In this document: positions 1 to 9,564 of the stretch, in pieces
Layout of the letters: every line of letters starts with the position of its first letter
Position numbering within the stretch: the stretch's first letter is position 1
Assembly (NCBI GenBank): GCA_029862005.1
Contig: JAOTYD010000011.1
Span: forward strand, 1 to 64,000
Length of the DNA stretch: 64,000 nt
Source of the DNA: Gammaproteobacteria bacterium
Lineage (GTDB): Bacteria; Pseudomonadota; Gammaproteobacteria; GCA-001735895
Direction: 5' to 3'
The notes under the pieces: model-generated
What the model was told of the DNA's origin: nothing
Database searches by the model: none
What the model saw: the letters and a program-made list of their open reading frames with translations, nothing else
Program-made: the position numbers and the translations under genes

Positions 1-1098
1 AAACCGTTAACGCAAGATGCCGAGACATCATTTACCCTACCCTCCGAGTACTATCTTTCCGCAGAAATCTTCGAACTCGAGAAACAAAAGATATTCTACC
101 GAACCTGGCAATATGTTGCTCACCAGTGCAGCTTGCCGAATTCGGGAGACTATATAACGCTTAGTATCTGCGACGAGAATATTTTCGTGATCCGCTCAGC
201 TGATAATCAACTGCGCGCTTTTTATAATGTGTGTCGACATCGGGCTCACGAATTACTGCAGGGTTGCGGTAACGTGCACAAGCTGATTGTCTGCCCCTAC
301 CATGCCTGGTCTTATGACAATGCCGGGCAGCTCCAAGTGGCACGCATGGGCGAACATCGTCCCGGATTCGACAAGGCGGAGTATGGTTTAAAGGAAATCA
401 GGCTCGAAATCCTGTGCGGCTGTATTTTCGTCAATCTGGACGACCAGTGCGAGAGCCTGGATACGATTGCTGCTGGCCTCGAGTCCGATGTTCGCGAACA
501 CATCCCCTATCTGGATGAGATCCAGCTCTGTGGCAGCAACCTGCTCGGCGAAACCCGTATCAAGGCCGATTGGAAAGTTGTCGTCGACAACTACGTCGAA
601 TGTTATCACTGTCGTCCCGCACACAAAGCATTCGCCTCGATCATCGATATGGATAAATACCAGGTCGACGTTTACGACCACTGGTCACGCCAGTATGGTC
701 CCGATATCCGTATCGAGAACACCGCCTACACGGTAAATCCCGACGTCGGCATGCAATGCTCGGTATTCTGGTACCTGTGGCCAAACACGACCTTTAACGT
801 TCTGCCGGGTTCAAACGAATTTGCTGTATTCACGGTACAACCGATAGACAGGACCAACTGCAATTTTGGCGGGGATTCATTTGCGGTTGACGGAGAAATC
901 TATCGACCTCGCGCCGATTACGTCGCGGACATCCTGGCGCCTGAAGATATTCACCTGTGTGAATCGGTGCAGCGCGGATTGGGTTCAAACAGCTATGACC
1001 AGGGTACCTTCATGGTCGATCCCAACCATCCCGGCGAAAGCGAATACGCACTGCATCATTTCCATCGGCTGGTGCAACAAGCTTTAGCGATTGATTGA
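1..1098 (+). CDS. Rieske non-haem iron oxygenase, alpha subunit (5' end cut off)
   Basis: The reading frame is open from base 1, so the true start lies before the window; at least 365 residues are present. Counting from base 1, the Rieske [2Fe-2S] ligands are Cys78, His80, Cys98 and His101 (CRH and CPYH). The mononuclear iron site follows in DNYVECYHCRPAH (about residues 197-208), with a late Asp in the APEDIHLCE segment. The overall pattern resembles the glycine-betaine/carnitine/proline-betaine demethylase branch of ring-hydroxylating oxygenases more than true arene dioxygenases. Such enzymes take electrons from a separate reductase, which is not in view. The 3' end overlaps the convergent aconitase-X small subunit by 15 bases. 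The substrate is not determined; an N-methylated amine is an inference. Confidence 0.85.
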   Translation, partial: KPLTQDAETSFTLPSEYYLSAEIFELEKQKIFYRTWQYVAHQCSLPNSGDYITLSICDENIFVIRSADNQLRAFYNVCRHRAHELLQGCGNVHKLIVCPYHAWSYDNAGQLQVARMGEHRPGFDKAEYGLKEIRLEILCGCIFVNLDDQCESLDTIAAGLESDVREHIPYLDEIQLCGSNLLGETRIKADWKVVVDNYVECYHCRPAHKAFASIIDMDKYQVDVYDHWSRQYGPDIRIENTAYTVNPDVGMQCSVFWYLWPNTTFNVLPGSNEFAVFTVQPIDRTNCNFGGDSFAVDGEIYRPRADYVADILAPEDIHLCESVQRGLGSNSYDQGTFMVDPNHPGESEYALHHFHRLVQQALAID

Positions 1099-1524
1099 TA
1101 TTGTTCCGTCCCGGTTAATTGTCATGGCTTCGCCGGTTTTTATCTGCCTTATTTGCTCGATCGATATCTCCACCACGGGAACATTCAACTGGTAGAGCTG
1201 GTTTGCGACCAGCGTACCCACGCCGATATTAACGTCGCGCTCGCCCAGCACAAACGCGGCCGGTCCGCTGCCATTGCGCAAGGTCTCGGCAATGCCCCCC
1301 GGGGTTCCGGCCGAGCCCTTGCTCTGGGGAATACATAAAATACACCCACCTACTCGCTGCCCGTGCTGTGGGTGATGCACATCAATAATTTCACCGTTGG
1401 ACGGATTGAATCCACCCCAGAAGCTCAAGGTATCGTCGAGCACCAATGCCGAGCCCTCGGCCCAACCTGCAATTAATACTCTGGCCTGAATACTGTCGGG
1501 TTGCCGATTCACGAAGCAACCCAT
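1084..1524 (-). CDS. Aconitase-X (AcnX) small, swivelling subunit (DUF126)
   Basis: This 146-residue protein has the DUF126 pattern: an LSFWGG segment near residue 33, an HHPQHG segment, a GSAGTPGG loop and a late GPAAFVLGE segment. In the AcnX family this domain swivels over the Fe-S catalytic subunit. Bacterial members studied so far are mainly cis-3-hydroxy-L-proline dehydratases, while archaeal ones act on mevalonate 5-phosphate. Its ATG overlaps the end of the large-subunit gene by 16 bases, so the two are translationally coupled. It is the split (two-gene) form of the enzyme. The proline-type substrate is the likelier one in this organism but is inferred from family only. Confidence 0.85.
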   Translation of the reverse strand: MGCFVNRQPDSIQARVLIAGWAEGSALVLDDTLSFWGGFNPSNGEIIDVHHPQHGQRVGGCILCIPQSKGSAGTPGGIAETLRNGSGPAAFVLGERDVNIGVGTLVANQLYQLNVPVVEISIEQIRQIKTGEAMTINRDGTISINR

Positions 1525-2768
1525 TGATCAAGTGTGACTTCTCCGCTGACTGCGGATTCGACGCATTCACGCAAGCTGCCGATCAACACGTCAACCGGCA
1601 GCATGCCGGGTGCATAGTAGGCCCACTTTGCCGAGTTGGTCATGATCTTGCCCTGTAAACCGTTGACGACCGGTGAAAAGTAGGTACAGGTATCGGTTAT
1701 TATTTTAATCCCGGCCTGCTGCAGCGACTCAATCCATCCGTGGCCTTGCGCCTGCTCGAACACATGGCGACTGGTGGTCAGATAAAAAACCAGCCCGGGA
1801 TGAATACTGCGACCATCGAGCAACCTGACCAGGCGTTCAAATTCGGTGTACGAAAAATGCGGGGTACCGAGGGCGATACCGGCGAGCGCCTGGTCGGAGT
1901 TCTTGCCGAGCTCATTACGTGCCTGCTGCAGGTCGTCAACGCTCAACTCGATGATCTGTCGCGGTTGCCGACCCTGAAACGCAATCTCAAGAGTTGCGGC
2001 TTCAGGCGTTATTCCAACTGCGTGAAACAGCGGCACGCTACCCGCCGAACTAGCGGCGGCGCTAATCGCCTTTAAATCATCCTCATCGCAGCTCGACGGC
2101 AACCCGATGATTGCCGGGACCTGGTTACCGCAGCTGCGCCCGATGACGTAGCCGAGCAGATGATAAAACAAATCATTATCGCGAATCAGCGATGGAATGT
2201 TACTCACATCGAACAGGATCTGGGCGGCCCTGGCCTCGTCTCGATGCAGCTTACTAAACGGCACGCGCCCCGTTATCGCCGCGCAGACGTCGAGGTAATC
2301 GCCATACATGTTAGTGCGCGCCCCGATCACCGAGTTGTAAAAACTGACCGCGTTCGACTCGGATCCGACAATATGCGCGCCGATCCCCGGCCTCCCCGGC
2401 AGCTGATAAGGCGCGCAGGTCCAGACGGGATTACAGCCAAGCCTGACATAGGCCTGCATCAATTGCCGGGCCTCGTTCATTTCACGGCTCGCAAGCGGGT
2501 CACGCACCGACAGGTCGTTGAGCGACACCAGGCCGTTATTGGTCCAGGACGGTACCGCCAGCGTGGCGCCATGTTCGAGCATGTAGTTGATAAAATCGAG
2601 GTGGGCGCGACCGTTATAAAAACAGGCATCGATATGCGCGAAACTGATATCGATCAACCTGTCCACCTGGTCGATATGCGCCGCGGTAACAATCGTTTGC
2701 ATCGCAAACTGCATCGCCTTACCGAGCTTGCCGTCGAGTCGTGCCTGATCCAGTTCGTTTAAGCGCAT
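1509..2768 (-). CDS. Aconitase-X (AcnX) large, catalytic subunit (DUF521)
   Basis: At 419 residues this matches the catalytic subunit of AcnX. Visible family features are the GIGAHIVGSESNAVSFYNSVIG region with the preceding TCAPY cysteine, the RTNMYGD and AAITGRVP segments, and TDTCTYFSP near the C-terminus, whose cysteine is a likely Fe-S ligand. The expected reaction is dehydration of a hydroxy-acid or amino-acid substrate; in proteobacteria that is often cis-3-hydroxy-L-proline to delta-1-pyrroline-2-carboxylate. The gene precedes and overlaps the small-subunit gene. It is divergent from the methyltransferase, with a 175-base gap between them. A mevalonate-phosphate role is unlikely in a gammaproteobacterium. 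Confidence 0.87.
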   Translation of the reverse strand: MRLNELDQARLDGKLGKAMQFAMQTIVTAAHIDQVDRLIDISFAHIDACFYNGRAHLDFINYMLEHGATLAVPSWTNNGLVSLNDLSVRDPLASREMNEARQLMQAYVRLGCNPVWTCAPYQLPGRPGIGAHIVGSESNAVSFYNSVIGARTNMYGDYLDVCAAITGRVPFSKLHRDEARAAQILFDVSNIPSLIRDNDLFYHLLGYVIGRSCGNQVPAIIGLPSSCDEDDLKAISAAASSAGSVPLFHAVGITPEAATLEIAFQGRQPRQIIELSVDDLQQARNELGKNSDQALAGIALGTPHFSYTEFERLVRLLDGRSIHPGLVFYLTTSRHVFEQAQGHGWIESLQQAGIKIITDTCTYFSPVVNGLQGKIMTNSAKWAYYAPGMLPVDVLIGSLRECVESAVSGEVTLDQWVAS

Positions 2769-2943
2769 AATCCCTGCTAGCAGTCGATCGACTGGCTTTT
2801 ATGAAAACAATAGCCGCTATGCTGCATGCCATCCGCAGTTACCAGGGCTATTTTGCCTGTATTCATATCGCGCCCTATTGCTTGAGTTGGGGTTATTTAA
2901 GGCATAATCTGCTGATAATTATCCTGACTTGCAAGGAGTTTTT

Positions 2944-3585
2944 ATGGAGGACCTCGAAACCTGGCTGGAACGCGTTTACCAGGCGGATGGCGAACGCAAG
3001 ACACTCGATACCCTCTACGATGAATGGTCAAAAGACTACGACCAGCAGCTCTGGGCCAGTGGTAATCCCTATATCGCCATCGCCACCGGGCTGGTTGGCC
3101 GCCACGTGCACGATTATGACGCAAAAATTCTCGATGCCGGCTGTGGCACCGGCAACATGGCCCAGGTGCTGCACCAGCTGGGGTATCGAAACATCGAGGG
3201 ACTCGATCCATCGGCCGGTATGCTGGCCGTGGCGCAAAGAAAAGAGGTGTATCAGCAGCTGCACCAGCTTTATCTCGACGCCCGGGTTGACCTGGCCGAT
3301 GACAGCTTCGATGCGGTCGTCGCAGCCGGGGTACTTACCCACGGCCATGCGCCTCCCGAATCGCTCGACGGCATACTGAAACTGACACGGCCCGGTGGTG
3401 TCATCATTTTTTCACTTTCCGCGATTGCCTACGAAGAGCTCGGCTTTAAACAGAAAATTGCCGTGCTGGAGGAATCAGGTCAGTGGGAAAAACTCGATCA
3501 ATCACTGCTCTTTCGAACCTATCCGTTTTCCGAGAAGGAAGCGCACTTGCGTCACTGGGTACTCGCATATCGCAAATCCGGTTGA
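2944..3585 (+). CDS. Class I SAM-dependent methyltransferase (METTL27/WBSCR27-like)
   Basis: The protein of 213 residues has a Rossmann methyltransferase core: DAGCGTGNMA (motif I), GLDPSAGMLAVA (acidic loop), SFDAVVAAGVLTHGHAP (motif IV) and LTRPGGVIIFS (post-motif). The N-terminal LYDEWSKDYDQ segment is typical of the WBSCR27-like branch, whose substrates are mostly unknown. The start at the ATG at 2944 was chosen over an in-frame TTG 15 bases upstream because AAGGAG sits about 6 bases before the ATG. It stands alone; the next gene, the RND adaptor, starts 119 bases on. The substrate cannot be told. Confidence 0.8.
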   Translation: MEDLETWLERVYQADGERKTLDTLYDEWSKDYDQQLWASGNPYIAIATGLVGRHVHDYDAKILDAGCGTGNMAQVLHQLGYRNIEGLDPSAGMLAVAQRKEVYQQLHQLYLDARVDLADDSFDAVVAAGVLTHGHAPPESLDGILKLTRPGGVIIFSLSAIAYEELGFKQKIAVLEESGQWEKLDQSLLFRTYPFSEKEAHLRHWVLAYRKSG

Positions 3586-3704
3586 TTTGCAGATATCAGG
3601 AAACAGGTGGAGCAAATTAGATGTCAAATGGGTAAAATTGACCCTTGCAATTGTTTATTGCGTATCCAGTTAATGGATCAACAATGATTAAGGTGTAAAC
3701 CTAA

Positions 3705-4853
3705 GTGTCTGAACAAGCTTCGACTCGACGACCAAGACTCTGGCTGAGGCTGCTACTGGTGTTACTGCTCATCATCGCGATGAGTGGCGCGCTGGGTTAT
3801 AAGAAGTTTTTACAGATCCAGGACCAGATTGCCCAGGGCAGCCAGTTACCCCCACCGATAAGCGTAACCGTAGCCGAGGTTAAGGCCGCACAATGGAATC
3901 GCCGGATCAAGGCAATCGGCAACCTGGTGGCATTTCAGGGGGTCGATGTAACGACCGAGGTTTCCGGCGTGATAACGTCGATAAACTTCGAATCGGGCGA
4001 TGATGTCGAGAAAGGCTCGCTGCTGGTCGAACTGGATAATCGCACCGAAAAGGCGAATCTCGAATCGGCCCAGGCCCAGTTTAACTCGGATAACAGCCAG
4101 TACCAGCGTTTACTCAAACTTAAGGATCAATCGTTTGTCACCAGTAATGATATCGACACGCAGGCGTCACTGGTCAACATCGCAAAAGCGCAGATCAGTG
4201 TCGCCAGGGTAGCGCTCGCGAAGAAACAAATTTATGCCCCGTTCTCGGGTAAGCTGGGTATCCGCCAGGTTGATCTGGGCGAGTATGTCGCTCCGGGAGA
4301 TACCATTGTCACCTTGTTATCACTGGACCAGCTGTACATTGACTTTACCCTGCCCGAAAGCAATTTTAAGGATCTGGTTCCCGAACAGGCAATCGAGTTT
4401 CAAGTGCGTTCGTATCCCGAGCAAACTTTTAGCGCCAGGGTCGAGACTTGGAATCCACAACTCGATGCCAGCACGCGCAATATTACGATTCGTGCGGTGG
4501 TAGACAATCGAGAACGACTGCTGGCACCCGGCATGTTCGCCGACACGGCGGTTCGTTCAAATCGCCCGATGCCGGTGTTGACCGTTCCCGAAACCGCGAT
4601 CTTTTATAACATCTACGGCGAAGCCGTGTATGCCCTCGAAAAACAGCCGGACAGTGGCAATGATCCGATTCCTGATTACCGGCTGGCGGCGCGACAGATT
4701 GATGTCGCCTATCGCAACAATGGACTGGCCGGGGTGAAAAGCGGACTTAAAGCGGGTGATATCGTAGTGACGTCGGGTCAGCTCAAACTCTATCCAAGCC
4801 TGCGGGTTACGATCGTCGATGACGTCCCTGAATACAAGGCAAGTAATCAATAA
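3705..4853 (+). CDS. RND efflux pump periplasmic adaptor (membrane fusion protein)
   Basis: This is the HlyD/AcrA-type adaptor of a tripartite RND pump, 382 residues long. There is one N-terminal membrane anchor (about residues 13-33, rich in Leu/Val/Ile). It is followed by a biotinyl-lipoyl half-motif with GDDVEKGSLLVELD, a short alpha-helical hairpin, the second lipoyl half (YAPFSGKLGIRQVDLGEYV) and beta-barrel regions. It is a short-hairpin type like MexC/VexG-class proteins and is anchored by its N-terminal helix rather than by lipid: no lipobox Cys is visible. GTG is the start, preceded by AAGGTG. It sits 7 bases before the permease gene, so both form one operon. No TolC-like outer-membrane gene is in the window. 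Confidence 0.9.
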   Translation: MSEQASTRRPRLWLRLLLVLLLIIAMSGALGYKKFLQIQDQIAQGSQLPPPISVTVAEVKAAQWNRRIKAIGNLVAFQGVDVTTEVSGVITSINFESGDDVEKGSLLVELDNRTEKANLESAQAQFNSDNSQYQRLLKLKDQSFVTSNDIDTQASLVNIAKAQISVARVALAKKQIYAPFSGKLGIRQVDLGEYVAPGDTIVTLLSLDQLYIDFTLPESNFKDLVPEQAIEFQVRSYPEQTFSARVETWNPQLDASTRNITIRAVVDNRERLLAPGMFADTAVRSNRPMPVLTVPETAIFYNIYGEAVYALEKQPDSGNDPIPDYRLAARQIDVAYRNNGLAGVKSGLKAGDIVVTSGQLKLYPSLRVTIVDDVPEYKASNQ

Positions 4854-4860
4854 TCCTTAG

Positions 4861-7800
4861 ATGTTAACCGACTATTTTATCAAGCGCCCGGTGCTGTCCC
4901 TGGTAATCAGCACGCTGATCGTATTGCTCGGTGTACAGGCCTTTTTCAACACTCAGGTACGGCAGTATCCCGAGCTCGAAACCTCTGTCATTACTATTAC
5001 CACCGCCTACCCCGGTGCCAACGCCGAATTGATACAGGGTTTCATCACCACCCCGGTTCAGCAGGCGGTATCGAGCACCGTCGGCATCGATTTTGTACGC
5101 TCCAGCAGCAGCAACAGCGTATCGGTCGTCGAAGTACATATGAAACTCGGAGTTGACGCCGATGTTGCGTTGACCGAAGTCAGCACCAAGGTCTCGTCGA
5201 TTCGGGGAGAGCTACCGATCGAGTCCGAAGACCCGGTCATCGCCAAGCAATCGGCCGAAGGATTCGCACTCGCCTATTACGGCTTCTACAGCGAGACTCT
5301 GTCCGATGTTGAAGTCACCGATTACCTGCTGCGCACCATTCAACCCGCACTTGCGACCGTCAAGGGGGTCGCGCAGGCCGAAATTTTAGGCGGCAAGACC
5401 TACTCGATGCGCGTCTGGATGGATCCGGTGCGCATGGCTGCACAGAGAGTATCGGCTGCAGATATCGTTAACGCCATTGGTGCCGAGAATTACCAGTCTG
5501 CTGCAGGCCAGACCCGGGGCCAGCTGGTGCAAACCGATGTTAATGCGGTTACCGATACCAGTGATCCAGATGTTTTTGAACGCTTTATTATCCGCGAGGA
5601 AGGCGACAACAAGGTGCGCCTTGGCGACGTTGCCGATATCGAGCTTGGTGCCGAAAACTATGATTCGCTGGTTATGTTTGACAATGTGCCTTCGATATAC
5701 ATTGGCATTAACGGTACCACCGACGGTAACCCGTTGACCACGATCAAGCTGGTTACGGCCAAACTGGAAAAGATGAAGAGTGCATTTCCACCCGGTCTCA
5801 ATGTCGCCATTGCCTACGATTCTACCGAGTTCATCCAGGCCTCAATCAACGAGGTCATCTTTACCCTGGCCCAGGCTTCGGTAATCGTCATCATTGTCAT
5901 TTTCCTGTTCCTCGGATCCTTCCGCTCCACAATGATTCCGCTGGTCACCATACCGCTATCCATCATCGGTGTGCTGTTTTACATGCAGGTGATGGGATAC
6001 TCGATCAACCTGTTAACCCTGCTGGCCATGGTGATGGCGATCGGTCTGCTCGTCGATGATGCAATCCTGGTCGTGGAAAACATTTACCGACATATCGGTG
6101 AGGGTCTGCGACCGATGCAAGCGGCACTACTGGGTGCCCGCGAAATAGCGAAACCAGTGATTGCGACCACGATCGTACTCTGTGTCGTTTACGCTCCGAT
6201 TGGTCTTCTCGGCGGGCTCACCGGGGTACTGTTCAAGGAGTTTGCATTCACGCTGGTAGGTACGATTATCATTTCGACTATCATCGCACTAACACTGTCA
6301 CCCATGATGTGTTCGCGCCTGCTCAAACCCACCATTTCCAACAACGCTTATGCCCGCTTGGTAAACGACCTGTTTGAAAAGATCCATCGAGGCTATGAAA
6401 ATACCCTAGCCAGTTCCCTGAAAACGCGTTCGGTCACGGTCTTCTTCGTAGTTTGTGTGGTCGCCATGCTGGTGGCCATGTTCCAGTTTATTCAGAAAGA
6501 ACTCGCGCCGGAAGAAGACCAGGGTGTCATATTTACCTTCTCGCAGGCACCCGACCACAGCAGCCTCGACTACCTGAACAAGTACACCGCACCCTACATC
6601 GATATATTCCGCGAATACGAAAACGAATATCAGTCTTCTTTCATGGCAAACGGTTTTGCCGGGCCGACCGTGTCTTTCGCGGGCATGCTGCTCAAGCCCT
6701 GGGAAGAGCGCAGCCTGACCTCGATCGAAATGATTCCGCAAATCCAGCTGAAGCTCGATCAACAGCCCGGATTGCAAAGTTTCGCATTTAATCCCCCGTC
6801 GCTTCCGGGTGCCAGTGGCAACACCCCGGTCGAATTCATTTTGAAGACCCAGCAGGGTTATGACCAGCTATACGGGGTCGTGCAACAGGTGCTTGACAGG
6901 GCCCGCGAGAGTGGCAAATTTTTCTTTATCAAGAGCGACTTTAATTTCAGTAAACCGGAGATACGGGTCACGATTGATCGAGAGCGTGCCGACTCGATGG
7001 GCATTTCAATGCGCGAAATCGGGCAGACACTCGGGGTAATCCTGGCTGAAGGCTATGTCAGTCGTTTCAACCTGGCCGGACGCAGTTACAAAATTATCCC
7101 GCAGGCGCGTAGCGTGGAGCGACAAAATGCCGAGATCGTCGGCCAGTATTACGTTTACTCTGATCAGGGCGAGCAAATAAACCTGTCGACGCTGGTCGAT
7201 ATCGATTATACCTCGGTACCTCGCGAACTGGTGCAGTTCCAGCAACAAAACGCCGCCAAGATCGATGCGGTACCCGGCGTACCACTTGGCGAGGCGCTGC
7301 AAGTACTGCGTGACATCACCGAAGAAGTTGCGCCAGCCGGTTACAGCTTCGACTACCAGGGACAGTCACGCCAACTGGTGCAGGAAGGTTCGGTACTGGC
7401 ACTGACATTCGGCTTCGCGATTATTGTCGTGTTCCTGGTGCTGGCAGCGCAATATGAGAGCCTGCGTGACCCGTTAATCATTCTCACAACGGTACCCCTG
7501 GCGATGTTCGGGGCCATAATACCGATGTTCCTGTGGCAGGTATCGATGAATATTTACAGCCAGGTGGGATTGATTACATTGATCGGGCTGGTCAGCAAAC
7601 ATGGCATACTGATTGTCGAATTTGCCAATGCAATACAGAAAAACGATAACCTGTCACCAACCGAAGCTGTGATCAAGGCCGCCTCGATTCGACTACGACC
7701 GATCCTGATGACGTCTTTTTCGACCATTATCGGCATCATGCCGCTGGTGGTTGCGAGCGGTGCAGGCGCCGCCAGCCGACAATCTATTGGCATCACCATC

Positions 7801-7932
7801 GTATCCGGGTTCGCCATCGGCACCCTGTTCACGCTGTTTGTATTGCCGGTGATTTACACTTTCTTTGCCGCCGATCACCGTCCGAAGGTTGCAGATGAAG
7901 ATCGGGAAATATTGGCATCTCAATTAGTTTAG
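4861..7932 (+). CDS. RND efflux transporter permease (AcrB/MexF superfamily, HAE1)
   Basis: At 1023 residues this is a full-length proton-driven RND permease of the inner membrane. It starts with the family hallmark FIKRPVLSLVISTLIVLLG helix and contains two large periplasmic loops. The TM4 segment (about residues 390-405) carries adjacent acidic residues in AIGLLVDDAILVVEN, which are the proton-relay aspartates. The second half repeats the fold, with GLVSKHGILIVEFAN and RLRPILMTS motifs. It is paired with the adaptor upstream. The substrate range is not predictable. No regulator is adjacent, and the following gene (nudC) is convergent with only 8 bases between stops. Confidence 0.92.
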   Translation: MLTDYFIKRPVLSLVISTLIVLLGVQAFFNTQVRQYPELETSVITITTAYPGANAELIQGFITTPVQQAVSSTVGIDFVRSSSSNSVSVVEVHMKLGVDADVALTEVSTKVSSIRGELPIESEDPVIAKQSAEGFALAYYGFYSETLSDVEVTDYLLRTIQPALATVKGVAQAEILGGKTYSMRVWMDPVRMAAQRVSAADIVNAIGAENYQSAAGQTRGQLVQTDVNAVTDTSDPDVFERFIIREEGDNKVRLGDVADIELGAENYDSLVMFDNVPSIYIGINGTTDGNPLTTIKLVTAKLEKMKSAFPPGLNVAIAYDSTEFIQASINEVIFTLAQASVIVIIVIFLFLGSFRSTMIPLVTIPLSIIGVLFYMQVMGYSINLLTLLAMVMAIGLLVDDAILVVENIYRHIGEGLRPMQAALLGAREIAKPVIATTIVLCVVYAPIGLLGGLTGVLFKEFAFTLVGTIIISTIIALTLSPMMCSRLLKPTISNNAYARLVNDLFEKIHRGYENTLASSLKTRSVTVFFVVCVVAMLVAMFQFIQKELAPEEDQGVIFTFSQAPDHSSLDYLNKYTAPYIDIFREYENEYQSSFMANGFAGPTVSFAGMLLKPWEERSLTSIEMIPQIQLKLDQQPGLQSFAFNPPSLPGASGNTPVEFILKTQQGYDQLYGVVQQVLDRARESGKFFFIKSDFNFSKPEIRVTIDRERADSMGISMREIGQTLGVILAEGYVSRFNLAGRSYKIIPQARSVERQNAEIVGQYYVYSDQGEQINLSTLVDIDYTSVPRELVQFQQQNAAKIDAVPGVPLGEALQVLRDITEEVAPAGYSFDYQGQSRQLVQEGSVLALTFGFAIIVVFLVLAAQYESLRDPLIILTTVPLAMFGAIIPMFLWQVSMNIYSQVGLITLIGLVSKHGILIVEFANAIQKNDNLSPTEAVIKAASIRLRPILMTSFSTIIGIMPLVVASGAGAASRQSIGITIVSGFAIGTLFTLFVLPVIYTFFAADHRPKVADEDREILASQLV

Positions 7933-7940
7933 CGGGTTGT

Positions 7941-8894
7941 TTAAGTCAGCCTGAGCACTTCGTGCATCCAGGTATTCACCAGGTAACGCGCGATCGAATC
8001 TCGCCGCGGTAGACAGAAATAATCGCAACCGTCACCCCACTCTCCGAATTTCTTTAATTGTTGGGCGTCGAACCAATAGGCTTCTTCGATTTCAACACCG
8101 TCTACCGCGATATCCCGGGTCAGAGCCTCGGCTCTGAAGCCCAGCATGATTGACGACGGAAAGGGCCAGGGCTGCGAAGCCTGGTACTCTATTTTGCCAA
8201 CCTTGATACCGCACTCTTCGTAAACTTCACGCGCTACTGTCTCTTCCAGGCTTTCGAGGGGATCGACAAAACCGGCCAGGGTCGACATCATACGATTCGG
8301 AAAGCGCGAGTTGCGGGCTAACAGGCAACGTGGTTGGTGCGGATCCGAGCGATCTTCAACCAGCATGATCACTGCTGGATCGGTGCGCGGAAAATGCATA
8401 CGCCCGCAACTGCTACTGGTGCAGCGGCGCATGTGGCCACCATTTTCGCTTTGTGTCGGGCTACCGCAAATTCCGCAGTAACGGTGATTCCGGTTCCAGA
8501 AAAGTAACCCACGGGCGTAGGCGAGCTGCGCGGCCTGCTGGGATTCCAGTAGCCAGCCAACATCCCGCAAATCGACAAACTCGTTATCGCCAATAAATTC
8601 GGCAAGTACATTATCATCGTGACTGGAGACATCGAGCGCGAATAATGGGCCGTGACGATCGATTCCCAGGAACACCCGCTGCCCGGATTCTTCCGCCAGG
8701 TTTTCGATTTCGGCTTTCGGGAGATCGATGACTTGCGGCGTTTCCAGGTTTCGGTCACGCCAGCACATCAAGCTTTTATCGTGCCTTAAGATGAATACGC
8801 GACACTGTTGTCGTGTCCATTGTTGTTCGATCCATGCTCGATTTTTGCGTGATTCGCTGGCCCGATCCAGGTTTAATTCGCGGTAATAAATCAC
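7941..8894 (-). CDS. nudC: NAD+/NADH pyrophosphatase (NudC)
   Basis: NudC hydrolyses NAD(H) to NMN(H) and AMP and removes NAD caps from RNA 5' ends. The 317-residue protein has the N-terminal NUDIX-like domain, a four-Cys zinc ribbon (CGICG ... CTSSSCG, about residues 140-163), and the Nudix box GFVDPLESLEETVAREVYEE followed by CGI. The diagnostic SQPWPFPSS signature follows it. All key features are intact. It is transcribed alone toward the RND operon. Confidence 0.93.
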   Translation of the reverse strand: MIYYRELNLDRASESRKNRAWIEQQWTRQQCRVFILRHDKSLMCWRDRNLETPQVIDLPKAEIENLAEESGQRVFLGIDRHGPLFALDVSSHDDNVLAEFIGDNEFVDLRDVGWLLESQQAAQLAYARGLLFWNRNHRYCGICGSPTQSENGGHMRRCTSSSCGRMHFPRTDPAVIMLVEDRSDPHQPRCLLARNSRFPNRMMSTLAGFVDPLESLEETVAREVYEECGIKVGKIEYQASQPWPFPSSIMLGFRAEALTRDIAVDGVEIEEAYWFDAQQLKKFGEWGDGCDYFCLPRRDSIARYLVNTWMHEVLRLT

Positions 8895-9049
8895 ATCAAT
8901 AGCTTAGCATGAAATAGCTGTCAACTCGTGGCGGAAATCAGGCCTGGAAACTTGTCGACTGCCCAAAGTACGACTGTTTAACCGGAGATATCAACCAACA
9001 CAGGATTCCGAATTCAAGGCAAATCTAATGGGGAAATTGTTGTAGCTGC

Positions 9050-9505
9050 TCAGGGAGAATTCTTTTTCCGGTATTCCTCGATGGCCTCTTTCAGCTCGTC
9101 ATATTCATCGCAACCAAAAAAGCATTCCTTATCCAGCACGGCAAGCCGTTCCTCGGCTTTTTCGGGTTGCCCGAGCTGCAGATAAAGTTCACCCAGGTAT
9201 TCATTGGCGCCACGATGGTCGGGCTCGATTTTCAGCGCCTTAAGATAGTAGTCTAATGCGGTATCAAAATTACCCAGTTTACGATTGCTATAGGCCAGCA
9301 GGTTTAATAAATCGGCACTATCCGGCGTATCAACCAAGGCCTTATCCAGCTCGGAAATCGCCTGCTGGTATTCCTCGGCTTTAATCAGTTTCTTAATGGG
9401 TGCCAACGTGGAGCTACCACTGTCGTCGCCGCCATCAGCTTGAACTGCGGTTAATCCAAATCCAGTCAGTAGTAACCCTATTACGCAAAGTCTAAATCTT
9501 GGCAT
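9050..9505 (-). CDS. Secreted tetratricopeptide-repeat protein
   Basis: This 151-residue protein has a Sec signal peptide of about 23 residues ending in AVQA before a Gly/Asp/Ser-rich stretch. About three TPR units then follow, for example ALVDTPDSADLLNLLAYSNR and ALKIEPDHRGANEYLGELYL. A C-terminal segment carries two Cys residues (CFFGC) that may form a disulfide in the periplasm. TPR proteins are protein-protein adaptors, and no partner can be named here. It ends upstream of nudC on the same strand with a 155-base gap (8895-9049) in which I see no gene or clear terminator. Confidence 0.8.
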   Translation of the reverse strand: MPRFRLCVIGLLLTGFGLTAVQADGGDDSGSSTLAPIKKLIKAEEYQQAISELDKALVDTPDSADLLNLLAYSNRKLGNFDTALDYYLKALKIEPDHRGANEYLGELYLQLGQPEKAEERLAVLDKECFFGCDEYDELKEAIEEYRKKNSP

Positions 9506-9564
9506 TGTTTTTCTCCTCGATCATTGGTACCTGTTTATCGGCTCAAAGTTTTCTGTTTTACCCA

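Noticed and set aside
2160-2762. 200-codon open frame on the + strand
   Set aside because: It is a shadow of the aconitase-X large subunit; its composition is that of reverse-strand codons and no family is seen.
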